Assembly (NCBI GenBank): GCA_030528525.1
Contig: JAUMYT010000014.1
Location: 1 to 57,330 of the forward strand
Length of the DNA: 57,330 nucleotides
DNA from: Pasteurellaceae bacterium
GTDB taxonomy: Bacteria > Pseudomonadota > Gammaproteobacteria > Enterobacterales > Pasteurellaceae
Direction of reading: 5' to 3'
Below are positions 43,792-53,287 of the stretch, piece by piece. Both the position numbers and the translations under genes were made by a program. A model generated the notes under the pieces. The model did not search any database. It was not told the DNA's origin and saw only the letters and a list, made by a program, of their open reading frames with translations. Position 1 is the stretch's first letter. Every line of letters begins with the position of its first letter.

Positions 43792-45942
43792 CTAGTTATT
43801 TTCAATGTGCATTAAGGTAGCAAACTGTGGCAATAGCTGTACAATTAAACGCAGCTGCTGAATCAGCAATAAACTCTGTTGAGCATCTTGCATCGGTTGC
43901 TGCTCAAATTGTTGCAGCTCTTGCTCAACAGCACTGGCTTGTGCCAGTGTTTGTGAAGGTGCATCGGCAAGCTGTTCTAATAAGCTCGCCACTTTTTTGC
44001 TCTGTTTGAAAAAAACTGCCGCAAAATCGATCTGATGATTTAGCCGCTCACTTGCGTTTCGATACGCCCCTAATGCCGAAATATAACTCATTAAGGTATA
44101 ACTCAACCCTAATAACATAGGTGCCGCTTCAAGGCTATGGCGATATTTTCTAGGCTCACCTAACATATTGGAGACCGTTGTACTTAACGTCGCTACCGCA
44201 TTTTGGCTTGCTCGGCGTGCCACACGATATGAAAAGTGATCTCGTTGACCAAATTGTAGCTGAGCAATAATGTGGATCAAATAAACGGCACTGCTTTTTA
44301 AGGTATGCTGTAAGCTTTGGTGTAAATTCACATATTTCCAATCTGGCCATAAATAAGAGACGGCAAGCCATGCAATGCCTGCACCGAATAGGGTATCGAA
44401 GATGCGGGGTAGCATCGCAGCATCAGGATCAAAGCCTACAATATCAAAACTGATTAAGACTTGGATAGTAATGAAAAACGTCGAGAAACTATAATTATTG
44501 GTTCGAAAGACGAAAAAAAGCGTACTAAATGCGACCAGTAGCCCCAACTGAGCCTCTAAGGTGGGAGAGAGGTAGCGAAAACCAAAGCCAATCATCACGC
44601 CAAGAATAGTGCCAACTACACGTTGGATAAGCCGTTTTTTCGTGGCGGAATAGTTAGGCTGACAAACTAAAATTGCCGTCAGTAAAATCCAATAGCCTTG
44701 CTCTACGTGGAAGATCTCAACAAATAAACTGGAGGCGAACACCACAATAGAGAGGCGCACAGCATGGCGAAATAGCTGTGAATTAAGGTGACATTGACTA
44801 CGAATTGCCTGCACAATCTCTCGCCAACTCGACAGATTTTCTCCAATGAGCCGAGCGGTTTTGGGAAGAGAATGGTTTAGGGATAAACGATCGCCACTGA
44901 ATTGTTGTAGCGTTTGCTCAATGTGTTGCACATTATCTACAATGGACTGTAACTTGAAAAATTGGCGGATACCTTGACGCTGACAAGTCTGCAATGACTG
45001 GTGCAACCCATTTAGCACACGTTCACCTCGGTGAGCATGTTGATAGGGTTGAGCATACCGTAAGCTGTGTGCAATCTGGTGGCATGCCGTCGCCTGCAAT
45101 TCCAAAATACGCTGCAAGCGAAAAATCAGATCACTATTTTGTAAGGCATGAAATAATTCGGCATACTGATCATAACTTGAACTCGCTTGCTCCCAAATAT
45201 CTTGAGCTGCAAAGTAATAACGCAACATCTTTTGGGTCTGCTGATGGCGATGCTGTAATCGTAACCGATAAAACAGTGCCACCCTCGCTTTATCAAACGC
45301 TGTCATCACCTCGGCATTCGCCTTAGCCAGTGCAAGTTGCTTACTCTGTAGACTCTCGGTGTCATCGGGATCAAAAAAATCAGACTTCATCTGTAAATAA
45401 TTGCCCAATGCCACAAAATAGTCGGCAATACTGTCTTGCATTGCACGGTGCGGAAAACAGAGATACACCAAGGTGGCGACTATGCCATATAGCAACGCCC
45501 CCAGCACAATCAGCAGTGGGTTACTATACCAAAGCGAACTGGGCGTGTAAGTTAACGTGGTATACACTGCTACCAACAAGGTGCTAAACGCAATCGTGCT
45601 ATACCGAGGGCCAATAGCCCCTAACATAATGACGACAAACGTGATCATCGTAATCAGTGGGATAAATAGCCAGCCATAACTTAATGCCAACTGAGCCGAT
45701 AACGCAGAAACTGCAAATGCCACCAATGAGAAAAACAGATTTTTCAGCCGTCCTGTCAAACGGTTATCCAAATCCGCCAACCCGCCGGCGATGATACCAA
45801 GTACCAACGCCATCGTGTGCTCCGACGCATTCAGTTGCCACACCGTCACTGCTGCCAAATTTGTGGCAAAGAAAATGGGCAAAATAGTGATCACATTGGT
45901 ATTTAACCACTGGGTAGAAAAGGTTTTCAAAAATGTTCGCAT
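43792..45942 (-). CDS. YccS/YhfK-family (FUSC-type) integral membrane protein
   Basis: This 716-residue inner-membrane protein has two hydrophobic blocks of five to six spans (about 10-150 and 390-520) separated by a helical cytoplasmic region, the layout of the YccS/YhfK family related to aromatic-acid exporters (AaeB) and fusaric-acid resistance proteins. Landmarks include LGIIAGGLADLDNRLTGRLK near 48, VFPH-type CFPHRAMQDSIADYF near 160 and PNYSATKKRLIQRVVGTILG near 435. I chose the ATG at 45942. Translation upstream of it makes no sense. No purine-rich ribosome-binding site is visible; a dispersed element occupies that place. Confidence 0.85.
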   Translation of the reverse strand: MRTFLKTFSTQWLNTNVITILPIFFATNLAAVTVWQLNASEHTMALVLGIIAGGLADLDNRLTGRLKNLFFSLVAFAVSALSAQLALSYGWLFIPLITMITFVVIMLGAIGPRYSTIAFSTLLVAVYTTLTYTPSSLWYSNPLLIVLGALLYGIVATLVYLCFPHRAMQDSIADYFVALGNYLQMKSDFFDPDDTESLQSKQLALAKANAEVMTAFDKARVALFYRLRLQHRHQQTQKMLRYYFAAQDIWEQASSSYDQYAELFHALQNSDLIFRLQRILELQATACHQIAHSLRYAQPYQHAHRGERVLNGLHQSLQTCQRQGIRQFFKLQSIVDNVQHIEQTLQQFSGDRLSLNHSLPKTARLIGENLSSWREIVQAIRSQCHLNSQLFRHAVRLSIVVFASSLFVEIFHVEQGYWILLTAILVCQPNYSATKKRLIQRVVGTILGVMIGFGFRYLSPTLEAQLGLLVAFSTLFFVFRTNNYSFSTFFITIQVLISFDIVGFDPDAAMLPRIFDTLFGAGIAWLAVSYLWPDWKYVNLHQSLQHTLKSSAVYLIHIIAQLQFGQRDHFSYRVARRASQNAVATLSTTVSNMLGEPRKYRHSLEAAPMLLGLSYTLMSYISALGAYRNASERLNHQIDFAAVFFKQSKKVASLLEQLADAPSQTLAQASAVEQELQQFEQQPMQDAQQSLLLIQQLRLIVQLLPQFATLMHIENN

Positions 45943-45976
45943 AGCAAGGGGGTGAGAAAAAACCAGTTTTTGCAAA
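45943..45976. repeat. Dispersed element abutting the YccS-like start
   Basis: GCAAGGGGGTGAGAAAAAAC then CAGTTTTTGCAAAAT lies immediately before the ATG at 45942. On the sense strand this reads CACCCCCTTGCT next to the start codon, replacing a normal ribosome-binding site. Confidence 0.85.
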
Positions 45977-46021
45977 ATAAAGCAGCCACTGCTCTGCGTG
46001 GCTGCCATCAAAGGAAAAGGA

Positions 46022-47311
46022 TTAGGCGCAAGCCATTTCTGCCAAAGCTTTATCCGCCATTTCCAAGGTAAAGGCGATGTCTTCATCGCTGTGGGCAAGC
46101 GACATAAAGCCTGCTTCAAACGCACTCGGGGCGAGATAGACGCCTTTCTCGAGCATTTTGTGGAAGAAGGTGTTGAACGCTTGCACATCACATTTCGCCA
46201 CGTCTTGATAGCTTTCGATTTTGCGTTGTTCGGTAAAGAACAAGCCGAACATACCTCCGACATATTGCACCGTGAGCGGAACGCTGTATTTGTCTGCCAA
46301 GGCTTTGAAACCTTCCGCCAGCACTTTGGTTTTCTCTGCGAGCAACTGCTCATTGCCTGCTTTCGCCAGTTCAGTTAAGCACGCCAAGCCTGCAGACATC
46401 GCAATCGGGTTACCTGACAACGTACCTGCTTGATACACAGGGCCTGTCGGGGCGATAAATTGCATAATCTCTTTTTTGCCACCGAACGCTCCCACTGGCA
46501 TACCGCCACCAATGATTTTGCCAAGCGTCGTGAGATCAGGCGTAACGCCATAATAAGCTTGAGCCCCACCGAGTGCGACACGGAAACCTGTCATCACTTC
46601 ATCAATGATAAACACCGCGCCATATTGGGTGCAAAGCTCACGCAGACCTTGCAAGAAGCCGTCTTTTGGCGGAATGCAGTTCATATTGCCTGCCACAGGT
46701 TCGATAATCAAACAGGCGATCTCATTCGGATACTGTTCGAAGGCTTGTTTGACGGAATCCAAATTGTTGTATTCACAAGTGAGCGTGTGCTTAGCGAAAT
46801 CTTCTGGCACACCTGGCGAGCTTGGCTGACCAAGGGTTAATGCCCCCGAGCCTGCTTTCACGAGTAATGAGTCAGAATGTCCGTGGTAGCAGCCTTCAAA
46901 TTTGATGATTTTATCTCTGCCCGTGTAGCCACGAGCCAAGCGAATAGCAGACATTGTGGCTTCTGTGCCAGAGCTAACCATTCGTACCATTTCAATCGAC
47001 GGCATCAGTTTGCAGACTAATTCTGCCAATTCGATTTCAATCGCCGTTGGTGCACCAAAACTCAAGCCATTCGGCACGGCTTTCAATACCGCCTCAATAA
47101 TCGCTGGGTGATTATGCCCCAACACCATTGGCCCCCACGAACCAACGTAATCCACATAGCGTTTGCCTTCGCTGTCAGTAATGTACGCCCCTTGGGCTTT
47201 TTCGATAAACACTGGCGTGCCACCCACGCCTTTAAAGGCACGCACAGGCGAGTTCACGCCACCAGGGATCACTTTTTGGGCTTGTTCAAAGAGAGAGAGA
47301 GAAGAGGTCAT
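46022..47311 (-). CDS. hemL: Glutamate-1-semialdehyde 2,1-aminomutase
   Basis: HemL makes 5-aminolevulinate for heme. The 429-residue PLP enzyme has [20 protein letters not shown] near 119, [11 protein letters not shown] near 146, [11 protein letters not shown] near 240 and [18 protein letters not shown] near 266 with the PLP lysine. It is monocistronic; a dispersed element (47389-47422) lies upstream. Confidence 0.98.
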   Translation of the reverse strand: MTSSLSLFEQAQKVIPGGVNSPVRAFKGVGGTPVFIEKAQGAYITDSEGKRYVDYVGSWGPMVLGHNHPAIIEAVLKAVPNGLSFGAPTAIEIELAELVCKLMPSIEMVRMVSSGTEATMSAIRLARGYTGRDKIIKFEGCYHGHSDSLLVKAGSGALTLGQPSSPGVPEDFAKHTLTCEYNNLDSVKQAFEQYPNEIACLIIEPVAGNMNCIPPKDGFLQGLRELCTQYGAVFIIDEVMTGFRVALGGAQAYYGVTPDLTTLGKIIGGGMPVGAFGGKKEIMQFIAPTGPVYQAGTLSGNPIAMSAGLACLTELAKAGNEQLLAEKTKVLAEGFKALADKYSVPLTVQYVGGMFGLFFTEQRKIESYQDVAKCDVQAFNTFFHKMLEKGVYLAPSAFEAGFMSLAHSDEDIAFTLEMADKALAEMACA

Positions 47312-47388
47312 GATTCAATCCTTAATTATATTGTCATCAATGTATTATACTCCGAAGACTCCACACTTAGCGAAAACTCACCACCACA

Positions 47389-47422
47389 TTTTGCAAAATC
47401 TTCCGTTTTCTCCCCCCCTTGT
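47389..47422. repeat. Dispersed element between rplS and hemL
   Basis: TTTTGCAAAATCTTCCG then TTTTCTCCCCCCCTTG, a well-preserved copy beside the rplS terminator. Confidence 0.85.
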
Positions 47423-47444
47423 CGATCCTATTTTACTCACAAAA

Positions 47445-47470
47445 AAAGCCTTGGGTTTCCCCAAGGCTTT
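47445..47470 (-). terminator. rplS operon terminator
   Basis: AAAGCCTTGGG and CCCAAGGCTTT pair around a short loop. On the minus strand the stem is followed by TTTTTGTG. It lies 19 bases after the rplS stop. Confidence 0.88.
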
Positions 47471-47488
47471 GAATTTGCCATCTTACGA

Positions 47489-47851
<363 letters not shown>

Positions 47852-47865
47852 CTAAAATCCTAGAA

Positions 47866-48615
47866 TTAACTGATTTTGTGTTGTTTGATTTTTTTCAACA
47901 ACACCCGTTGTTCGTCAGTCAGAGCTAGGCTATCTAAGAGCTCAGGGCGTCTTTCCCACGTTCGTTTGAGCGATTGCTCTAACCGCCATTTGCGAATTTG
48001 TTCGTGGTGTCCCGACATCAGCACATCAGGCACAGGCATTCCGTCTAGCACTTCGGGGCGTGTGTAGTGTGGGCAATCTAATAAACCTTCTGCAAAGGAA
48101 TCTTCCAATGCCGAAGCCTGTTTGCCAAGCACACCTGGGATAAATCTCGCAACGGCATCAATCAATGTCATTGCAGGAAGTTCCCCACCCGTTAGCACAT
48201 AATCGCCAATCGACCACTCTTCATCAATTTCCGTTTGAATCAAACGTTCATCAATGCCTTCATAACGTCCGCAAACTAAAATCAATTTCTGATTTTCTGC
48301 CAGTTCTTGTACGCCTGTTTGGTCAAGTTTGCGACCTTGCGGGGAAAGGTAAATCACTTTTGCCTGTCCGCCATCTTTGCAAGCTTCGGCTTTGGCTGCG
48401 TGAATTGCATCACGCAACGGCTGCACCATCATCAACATTCCAGGCCCTCCGCCATAAGGTCGGTCGTCCACGGTGCGATGCTTGTCGTGCGTGAAATCTC
48501 TCGGATTCCAACACGCCACTTGCAACAAATTTTGTTTTACTGCTCTGCCTGTTACCCCAAATTCGGTAATTGCTTTAAACATTTCAGGAAACAGCGAAAT
48601 AATTCCAATCCACAT
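47866..48615 (-). CDS. trmD: tRNA (guanine37-N1)-methyltransferase
   Basis: TrmD methylates G37 of tRNAs reading CNN codons. The 249-residue SPOUT-fold enzyme has [18 protein letters not shown] near 8, [11 protein letters not shown] near 50, [14 protein letters not shown] near 113 and [15 protein letters not shown] near 132, forming the knot SAM site. Confidence 0.99.
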   Translation of the reverse strand: MWIGIISLFPEMFKAITEFGVTGRAVKQNLLQVACWNPRDFTHDKHRTVDDRPYGGGPGMLMMVQPLRDAIHAAKAEACKDGGQAKVIYLSPQGRKLDQTGVQELAENQKLILVCGRYEGIDERLIQTEIDEEWSIGDYVLTGGELPAMTLIDAVARFIPGVLGKQASALEDSFAEGLLDCPHYTRPEVLDGMPVPDVLMSGHHEQIRKWRLEQSLKRTWERRPELLDSLALTDEQRVLLKKIKQHKIS

Positions 48616-48660
48616 AATTTCTCGAATGTTACTGCCTAAAAGCTCACCGCATACCTGAGA

Positions 48661-49194
48661 TTAGAAACCAGCGTCCCAATCCACTTCAATCATTTTCGTG
48701 GTGAGATCGACTCTTTTAACTACTTGTTCATATAAGAACGGGATAAGCCGCTCTTGTTTGCCGAAAGCATCTTTGCTGTTAGCTCGCACCACTAACACAT
48801 CGTTTGAACCGGTTTCCATCAACTCGGTCACCACGCCCATTGTGTAGCCTTGCAAATTCACCACTTGACAGCCGATCAAATCGTGCCAGTAGAAATCACC
48901 TTCTTCCAACTCTGGAAAACAGCGTAAATCCACGCCAATTTCCGCATTGGTTAAAAGCTGTGCGGTTTCACGGTCGTCCGTGCCAGTTAATTTCACAATC
49001 AAATCGTTATTGTGATAACGCCAACCTTCAAGTTCAACTTGTTGCCATTGCCCCTTGATTTTCAAGAACCACGGCTGATAATCAAAAATACTTTCTGTCT
49101 GTTCTGTGGATGAATAAAGCCGTAACCAGCCACGGATGCCATAGGTTGAACCCAGTTTTCCGACAACTTCGATTTTTTGTTCGCTCATATTCAC
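48661..49194 (-). CDS. rimM: Ribosome maturation factor RimM
   Basis: RimM helps assemble the 30S head and binds S19. The 177-residue protein has [20 protein letters not shown] near 10-29 and a PRC-barrel second half with [15 protein letters not shown] near 101. An ATG two codons downstream is also possible. Confidence 0.98.
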   Translation of the reverse strand: MNMSEQKIEVVGKLGSTYGIRGWLRLYSSTEQTESIFDYQPWFLKIKGQWQQVELEGWRYHNNDLIVKLTGTDDRETAQLLTNAEIGVDLRCFPELEEGDFYWHDLIGCQVVNLQGYTMGVVTELMETGSNDVLVVRANSKDAFGKQERLIPFLYEQVVKRVDLTTKMIEVDWDAGF

Positions 49195-49211
49195 CTACAT
49201 AAAATAAAAAA

Positions 49212-49460
49212 TTAAGCTGCTTTGCGTGCTTCTTTTACTAAAGTCGCAACACGGTCTGAAAGTGAAGCACCTTTAGCCACCCACTCATCAACTTTAGCCA
49301 CGTCTAAACGTAAACGTTCAGCTTGACCTGATGCAATTGGGTTGAAGAAACCGATACGCTCGATAAAGCGACCGTCACGCGGGCTGCGGCTGTCCGCTAC
49401 CACGATTTGATAAAATGGGCGTTTTTTAGCTCCGCCACGAGTTAAACGAATGGTTACCAT
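49212..49460 (-). CDS. rpsP: 30S ribosomal protein S16
   Basis: S16 is an early 30S assembly protein. The 82-residue product begins [20 protein letters not shown] and has [19 protein letters not shown]. It heads the operon; an attenuator-like hairpin lies just upstream. Confidence 0.99.
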   Translation of the reverse strand: MVTIRLTRGGAKKRPFYQIVVADSRSPRDGRFIERIGFFNPIASGQAERLRLDVAKVDEWVAKGASLSDRVATLVKEARKAA

Positions 49461-49484
49461 AACCTTCCTCTAAATATTGATAGT

Positions 49485-49515
49485 AAAAAGAAAAACCCTC
49501 GTTCGAGGTGAGGGT
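49485..49515 (-). terminator. Terminator-like leader hairpin upstream of rpsP
   Basis: On the minus strand ACCCTC (49510-49515) and GAGGGT (49495-49500) enclose ACCTCGAAC and are followed by TTTTCTTTTT. An alternative CCTCG/CGAGG pairing is available in the same bases. It precedes the rpsP start by about 25 bases, so it may attenuate the ribosomal operon. Confidence 0.6.
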
Positions 49516-49587
49516 ACGAAACTTGTTCCCAATCCAGAAAAAAGAGAGAAAACAAGCGGTGGGATTATACTGATTTTTAGACAAAAA

Positions 49588-49609
49588 ACAAGGGACGAAA
49601 GTCCCTTGT
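49588..49609 (-). terminator. Terminator after the small lipoprotein gene
   Basis: ACAAGGGAC (49588-49596) pairs with GTCCCTTGT (49601-49609) around a GAAA loop. On the minus strand it is followed by TTTTTTGT, ten bases after the stop at 49619. Confidence 0.88.
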
Positions 49610-49618
49610 GGTTCCCTA

Positions 49619-50035
49619 TTATAAACCCTGAGCCTTTAATCTATAATATGCACTTTCATAGTGATCAAGGTAAGGTTTGCATTGACTAGAGGTTACTTGC
49701 TGTATATCCGACATAGCACGCTGAAAAATATGCTTTCTCCTATCCATAGAACTATGAAATAAATAATCTCTTTTCATCGCTTGATAACGCCCACCTAACA
49801 CACTACTGCCTATTGTTTCTCGTGCCAAAAACTGCAATTCACTATAAATGCCAATACTTGGCTGATTGCTAAGATTACGCAGTGCTTGAATGTGACTTTT
49901 ATTTAAACACAGTTCAGTAATTTTAGACTCTTTCCCTAATTGATAGGCTTCTTGATCTGAGACCATATAATCTGAAAATAAGCAACCCGACAGAGAAAAA
50001 ACAGGGAAAATAATTAACATATGTTTTAAATTCAT
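49619..50035 (-). CDS. Unknown lipoprotein
   Basis: I do not recognise this 138-residue protein. It has a lipoprotein signal peptide (lipobox LSGC near 15-18), then an AYQLGKESKITELC stretch and QALRNLSNQPSIGIYSELQF, ending helical with two further cysteines. It lies 12 bases after another lipoprotein gene, so the two are probably co-expressed and anchored in an outer- or inner-membrane leaflet. Confidence 0.75.
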   Translation of the reverse strand: MNLKHMLIIFPVFSLSGCLFSDYMVSDQEAYQLGKESKITELCLNKSHIQALRNLSNQPSIGIYSELQFLARETIGSSVLGGRYQAMKRDYLFHSSMDRRKHIFQRAMSDIQQVTSSQCKPYLDHYESAYYRLKAQGL

Positions 50036-50047
50036 TTTCTAACTCCA

Positions 50048-50848
50048 TTATTGATGATTGCAACGAACAATTCCATTAGCCAAGCGATAGCAAGTTGTAG
50101 AACTATTTTGCGGTGGCTGATATTGATAACGTGGCATTGAATTTGCCATTGAGTTAATAAGATTCGCTCTTTGGTTCATTGAATTGGTTATGCCACTAAT
50201 GCTTTGGTTTAAAGTATTAGTGAAATTTTGGAAATCTTGTTGTTGTCGTTGTTCAGCTAAAGCGTGCTCATAGGCTCTTTGCTGTGCTAGCAATGCTTGC
50301 TGATATTGCTGCCGAGCTAAATCTGCTTGACCTTGTGGGCTTGCATAATAATCCGCTCTTGCTTTACGTTCTTTTTCTTCTTGTTTTTGGCGGGCAAGTT
50401 CACGTTCTTTGGCTTTCTTTACCTCCGCTTTTACTTGTGTAAGTGATTGTTTGTACTCTTTTTTTACTGTTTCGCACCATTGTTTATCAAACGCTACTTT
50501 TTTAGAATGGTTAAATTTAGGGAATTGTTGAACAAATAAATAATTGAAAGATGGGCGATCATTAAAGATAGTTTGACTATGTATACTTCCTATCGTATTT
50601 TCTAACGATTTTCCATAAACAAATATATCGTGCAAATATTTTTCTTCATCCGATAAGCGATTAAAGGTACCTTTACTATATTCTTTAGGGAATAAACATT
50701 GTTCAAATTTATTTCCTTCAACAATCCATCTTCTTGTATCTTCATCTGAGATTTTATATTTAGGCTTAGATGAATATGTTGAATATTGGCTAGAACCACA
50801 GCCAATCAAAGCAATCACGCTTGCGATCAATACCGATTTTTTAAGCAT
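50048..50848 (-). CDS. Lipoprotein with DUF5358-like N-terminal half and Gln-rich coiled coil
   Basis: This 266-residue lipoprotein has lipobox LIGC near 15-18. ISDEDTRRWIVEGNKFEQCL near 33-52 and FDKQWCETVKKEY near 119 resemble a Pasteurellaceae lipoprotein family of unknown role (DUF5358-like; from memory). Residues about 135-225 form a Lys/Glu then Gln/Ala-rich coiled coil (QADLARQQYQQALLAQQRA). The end has TTCYRLANGIVRCNHQ with two Cys. The ATG at 50848 (MLKKSV) follows GGAGAATGTT-like sequence. It is divergent from an Xre regulator that may control it. Confidence 0.75.
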   Translation of the reverse strand: MLKKSVLIASVIALIGCGSSQYSTYSSKPKYKISDEDTRRWIVEGNKFEQCLFPKEYSKGTFNRLSDEEKYLHDIFVYGKSLENTIGSIHSQTIFNDRPSFNYLFVQQFPKFNHSKKVAFDKQWCETVKKEYKQSLTQVKAEVKKAKERELARQKQEEKERKARADYYASPQGQADLARQQYQQALLAQQRAYEHALAEQRQQQDFQNFTNTLNQSISGITNSMNQRANLINSMANSMPRYQYQPPQNSSTTCYRLANGIVRCNHQ

Positions 50849-50975
50849 AACATTCTCCAAAAAATTGCCTTCAAAATTTTTCTTATGCTATACTTCTGCT
50901 TTCATTTTAACCAGTAACAAACAGGCAACAAAAAAACTCAATTTGTTGTCAAAATAACTCAAATGGTAGGGAACT

Positions 50976-51389
50976 ATGGAAATCTACGACAAGGTTCGAG
51001 TAATGCGAGAAATCCGTCAATGGTCGCAGGAAGAAATGGCAGACAAAATGGGAATGTCTGTGACTGGTTATGCCAAAATTGAACGAGGACAATCGAAATT
51101 ACATTACGATAAATTAGAACAGATTGCCCAAATTTTTAATATCTGCATAAATGATTTGGTCGATATAGATAAAAAAGAGCCGACTTGGTATTTCAAAGAA
51201 AATCACTCAAATAATATCAGTGCTAATTATTATTCCGCTGATAATACGATTATTTTAGAATTAGAAAAACTCAAATTAACTATTGAAAATCAGCAACACA
51301 TTTTAGCAACCAAAGATGAATTATTAGCGCAAAAAGATAATGAAATCGTCGCTCTAAAAGAAATTATAGAATTATTAAAAAAGAAGTGA
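50976..51389 (+). CDS. Xre-family regulator with C-terminal coiled coil (paralogue 1)
   Basis: This 137-residue protein has a helix-turn-helix in residues about 5-60 (WSQEEMADKMGMSVTGYAKI, ERGQSKLHYDKLEQI) and a C-terminal coiled coil (ELLAQKDNEIVALKEIIELL), likely for dimerisation. A paralogue at 56835-57233 shares both parts. Like it, this gene is divergent from a secreted-protein gene, here the lipoprotein at 50048. AGGGAACT precedes the ATG. The gap 50849-50975 has AACTCAAT and AACTCAAAT direct repeats that could be operator half-sites. Confidence 0.88.
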   Translation: MEIYDKVRVMREIRQWSQEEMADKMGMSVTGYAKIERGQSKLHYDKLEQIAQIFNICINDLVDIDKKEPTWYFKENHSNNISANYYSADNTIILELEKLKLTIENQQHILATKDELLAQKDNEIVALKEIIELLKKK

Positions 51390-51397
51390 GAATATAG

Positions 51398-51428
51398 AAA
51401 ATCCCTAAGCCATCGCTTAGGGATTTTT
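51398..51428 (+). terminator. Terminator after Xre paralogue 1
   Basis: AAAATCCCTAAGC (51398-51410) pairs with GCTTAGGGATTTTT around CATC, nine bases after the stop. The flanking A/T-runs could also serve azoR on the other strand. Confidence 0.92.
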
Positions 51429-51433
51429 GTTTT

Positions 51434-51468
51434 ACAAGGGGTCAGATCTTGATAAAAATCTACAAAAT
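51434..51468. repeat. Diverged dispersed element after azoR
   Basis: ACAAGGGGTCAGATCTTGAT then AAAAATCTACAAAAT resembles both the canonical uptake layout (ACAAGCGGTCAGATC...) and the CAAGGGGG variant, an intermediate form. Confidence 0.65.
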
Positions 51469-52055
51469 TAGAATGCTTTTGCAATGCGATCTAACTCGGC
51501 TTTCGCTGATTGTTGTGCGGCATTTACTGCCTGCTCGCCCATTCCAAAACCTTCCGCATAGACAAATTCCACATCAGTAATACCGATAAAGCCTAAGAAA
51601 GTTTGTACATAGGTTTTGGCTAAATCCGTTGGACCATCTTTGTGCAAGCCACCCGTGGTTAAAATTACCACCGCTTTTTTGCCTTTGACTAAACCTTCAG
51701 GACCTTCTGAAGTATAACGGAAAGTCACACCCGCACGGGCAACGAAATCAAAGTAGCTTTTGAGTTGAGCTGGCACGTTGAAGTTATACATTGGTGCATT
51801 TATCACGACAACATCTGTTGCTTTTAATTCATCAACCAACTCGTTAGATAACGCTAATAACGCTTTTTGCTCATCGCTTTTAGGCTCGCCACGAGTCGCT
51901 GATGCGGCTTCGCCTGTGAAATACGGTAATGGGTTAGCAACGAGATCACGAGTCGTCACATCAGCGTTAATTTGAGTAAGGAAGTATTCACTTAATTGAT
52001 TAGATTGTGAATAAGCCCCTAAGATACTGGATTTTAAAACTAATACTTTTTTCAT
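51468..52055 (-). CDS. azoR: FMN-dependent NADH-azoreductase
   Basis: AzoR is a flavodoxin-fold quinone/azo reductase that protects against electrophilic quinones. The 195-residue protein has [20 protein letters not shown] near 4-23 (FMN phosphate site), [20 protein letters not shown] near 91 and [10 protein letters not shown] near 137. It is monocistronic. Confidence 0.95.
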   Translation of the reverse strand: MKKVLVLKSSILGAYSQSNQLSEYFLTQINADVTTRDLVANPLPYFTGEAASATRGEPKSDEQKALLALSNELVDELKATDVVVINAPMYNFNVPAQLKSYFDFVARAGVTFRYTSEGPEGLVKGKKAVVILTTGGLHKDGPTDLAKTYVQTFLGFIGITDVEFVYAEGFGMGEQAVNAAQQSAKAELDRIAKAF

Positions 52056-52195
52056 TGAGAACTCCTAACATAAAAACGAGCGAAAGTGTATGCTTTCTTC
52101 GAAACGAAATAAAGTGGCATAAGATAAAAACAGAATTTACTGTTTGGAAAGAATTTTTCTGTTTTTTGAAAGATCCTGCCCCTTGCAGAAACAAA

Positions 52196-52222
52196 AAACC
52201 CGATAAATTTATCGAGGTTTTC
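52196..52222. terminator. Orphan terminator next to the pepT relic
   Basis: AACC-CGATAAATTTATCG-AGGTTTT is a palindromic stem with A-run left and T-run right, usable on both strands. No intact gene ends here now. It may survive from a deleted gene. Confidence 0.7.
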
Positions 52223-52279
52223 TTATTACCTAACTGATTTAGGTTATTCCGTAGCTGCTTCCACTACAACTTCAGAGAC

Positions 52280-52468
52280 CACTCTGAAATCCCGCACGGC
52301 AAAATCCGCATTGGCTTTACCGTGGACGAAGAGATCGGGCGTGGTGCGGATCATTTCGATGTGCCAGCCTTCGGTGCTGATGTTGCCTACACCTTAGACG
52401 CTGGGCCTTTAGGCGAGTTGCAATATGAAAATTTCAATGCCGATGCCGCCACGGTCACTTTATATTGA
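52280..52468 (+). pseudogene. pepT: Internal fragment of peptidase T (pepT)
   Basis: An open frame without a start codon encodes about 62 residues: [20 protein letters not shown], then [20 protein letters not shown], then [19 protein letters not shown] and a stop. This is the central metal-binding segment of peptidase T (the VDEE Glu pair and Thr-Leu-Asp). The N- and C-terminal parts of the ~410-residue enzyme are missing. The reading frame is unbroken, so the deletion is probably recent. The flanks hold an orphan terminator and a dispersed element (52495-52527). The 52223-52279 stretch holds nothing else I can support. Confidence 0.85.
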
Positions 52469-52494
52469 AAAAGTGCAAAATGTCAGACGGGGAT

Positions 52495-52527
52495 TTTGCA
52501 CTTTTTACTGGGTTCTTACCCCCTTGC
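52495..52527. repeat. Dispersed element after the ABC transporter ATPase gene
   Basis: TTTTGCACTTTTTACTGGG then TTCTTACCCCCTTGC follows the ATPase stop codon. Just before it, AAAAAGTGCAAAATG and TTTTGCACTTTTT (52469-52507) form a hairpin that can end transcription of the ABC operon. Confidence 0.75.
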
Positions 52528-52528
52528 A

Positions 52529-53281
52529 TCACTCCACTCGGATTTGATGCAAGAATCGTTTCGTGCGTTCGTGTTGTGGGTTGGTAAAAAGAGCATCAGG
52601 CGAGCCTTGTTCCACAATTTCGCCACCGTCCATTACCACCACAATATCGGCGACCTCTAAGGCGAATTTGATTTCGTGGGTGACCACGACCATTGTCCAG
52701 CCTTCGTTTGCTAGCGCTTTCATTGTATTTAGCACATCTTGCACTAATTCAGGATCGAGTGCCGAAGTTGGCTCATCAAACAGCATCAATTCAGGCTGAA
52801 TCGCTAACGCACGTGCAATGCCTACTCGCTGTTGCTGACCGCCAGAGAGTTGGAATGGATAGAGATCGAGTTTGTCGCCGAGCCCGACTTTATTCAGCAA
52901 GCTAATCGCTTCTGCCTTGGCATCCTTTTCGGTTTTGCCTTGCACGAAAACGGGCCCTTCCATTACATTTTCCAATGCGGTTTTGTGTGGAAACAGATTG
53001 TAATTTTGGAACACCATTCCTGATTTTCGACGTAATGCAAGAATATCTTTTTTGCTGGGATTCGCACCGAAATCGACAGTGAGAGAGTCACTATTAGCAA
53101 ATTCAATCGTGCCTTGCTCAGGCATTTCTAATGCATTCAAGCAACGCAAAAAGGTGGTTTTGCCAGAACCAGAAGGCCCTAAAATCACCACCACTTGCCC
53201 TTTTTGAATCGCTAAGTCAATGCCACGCAAAATCGTGTTGTCGCCAAAGGTTTTATGAATATTGCGGATTTTAATCATCAT
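52529..53281 (-). CDS. Amino-acid ABC transporter ATPase (TcyN/GlnQ-like)
   Basis: This 250-residue ATPase energises uptake of a polar amino acid. It has LGPSGSGKTTFLRCLNALE Walker A (about 34-52), QLSGGQQQRVGIARALA signature near 143, LMLFDEPTSALDPE Walker B near 163 and VVVTHE near 198. It is last of a three-gene operon. Sequence and order resemble the L-cystine-type systems (tcyJLN); the substrate is inferred. Confidence 0.94.
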   Translation of the reverse strand: MMIKIRNIHKTFGDNTILRGIDLAIQKGQVVVILGPSGSGKTTFLRCLNALEMPEQGTIEFANSDSLTVDFGANPSKKDILALRRKSGMVFQNYNLFPHKTALENVMEGPVFVQGKTEKDAKAEAISLLNKVGLGDKLDLYPFQLSGGQQQRVGIARALAIQPELMLFDEPTSALDPELVQDVLNTMKALANEGWTMVVVTHEIKFALEVADIVVVMDGGEIVEQGSPDALFTNPQHERTKRFLHQIRVE

Positions 53282-53287
53282 TGTTCC

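Noticed and set aside
45943-46353. Extended N-terminus for the YccS-like protein
   Set aside because: The upstream frame lies antisense to hemL, and its residues do not resemble the membrane family.
52244-52403. Minus-strand open frame ending [12 protein letters not shown] before the orphan terminator
   Set aside because: It is mostly antisense to the pepT relic. The ending and the terminator look gene-like, but there is no start and I recognise no family.
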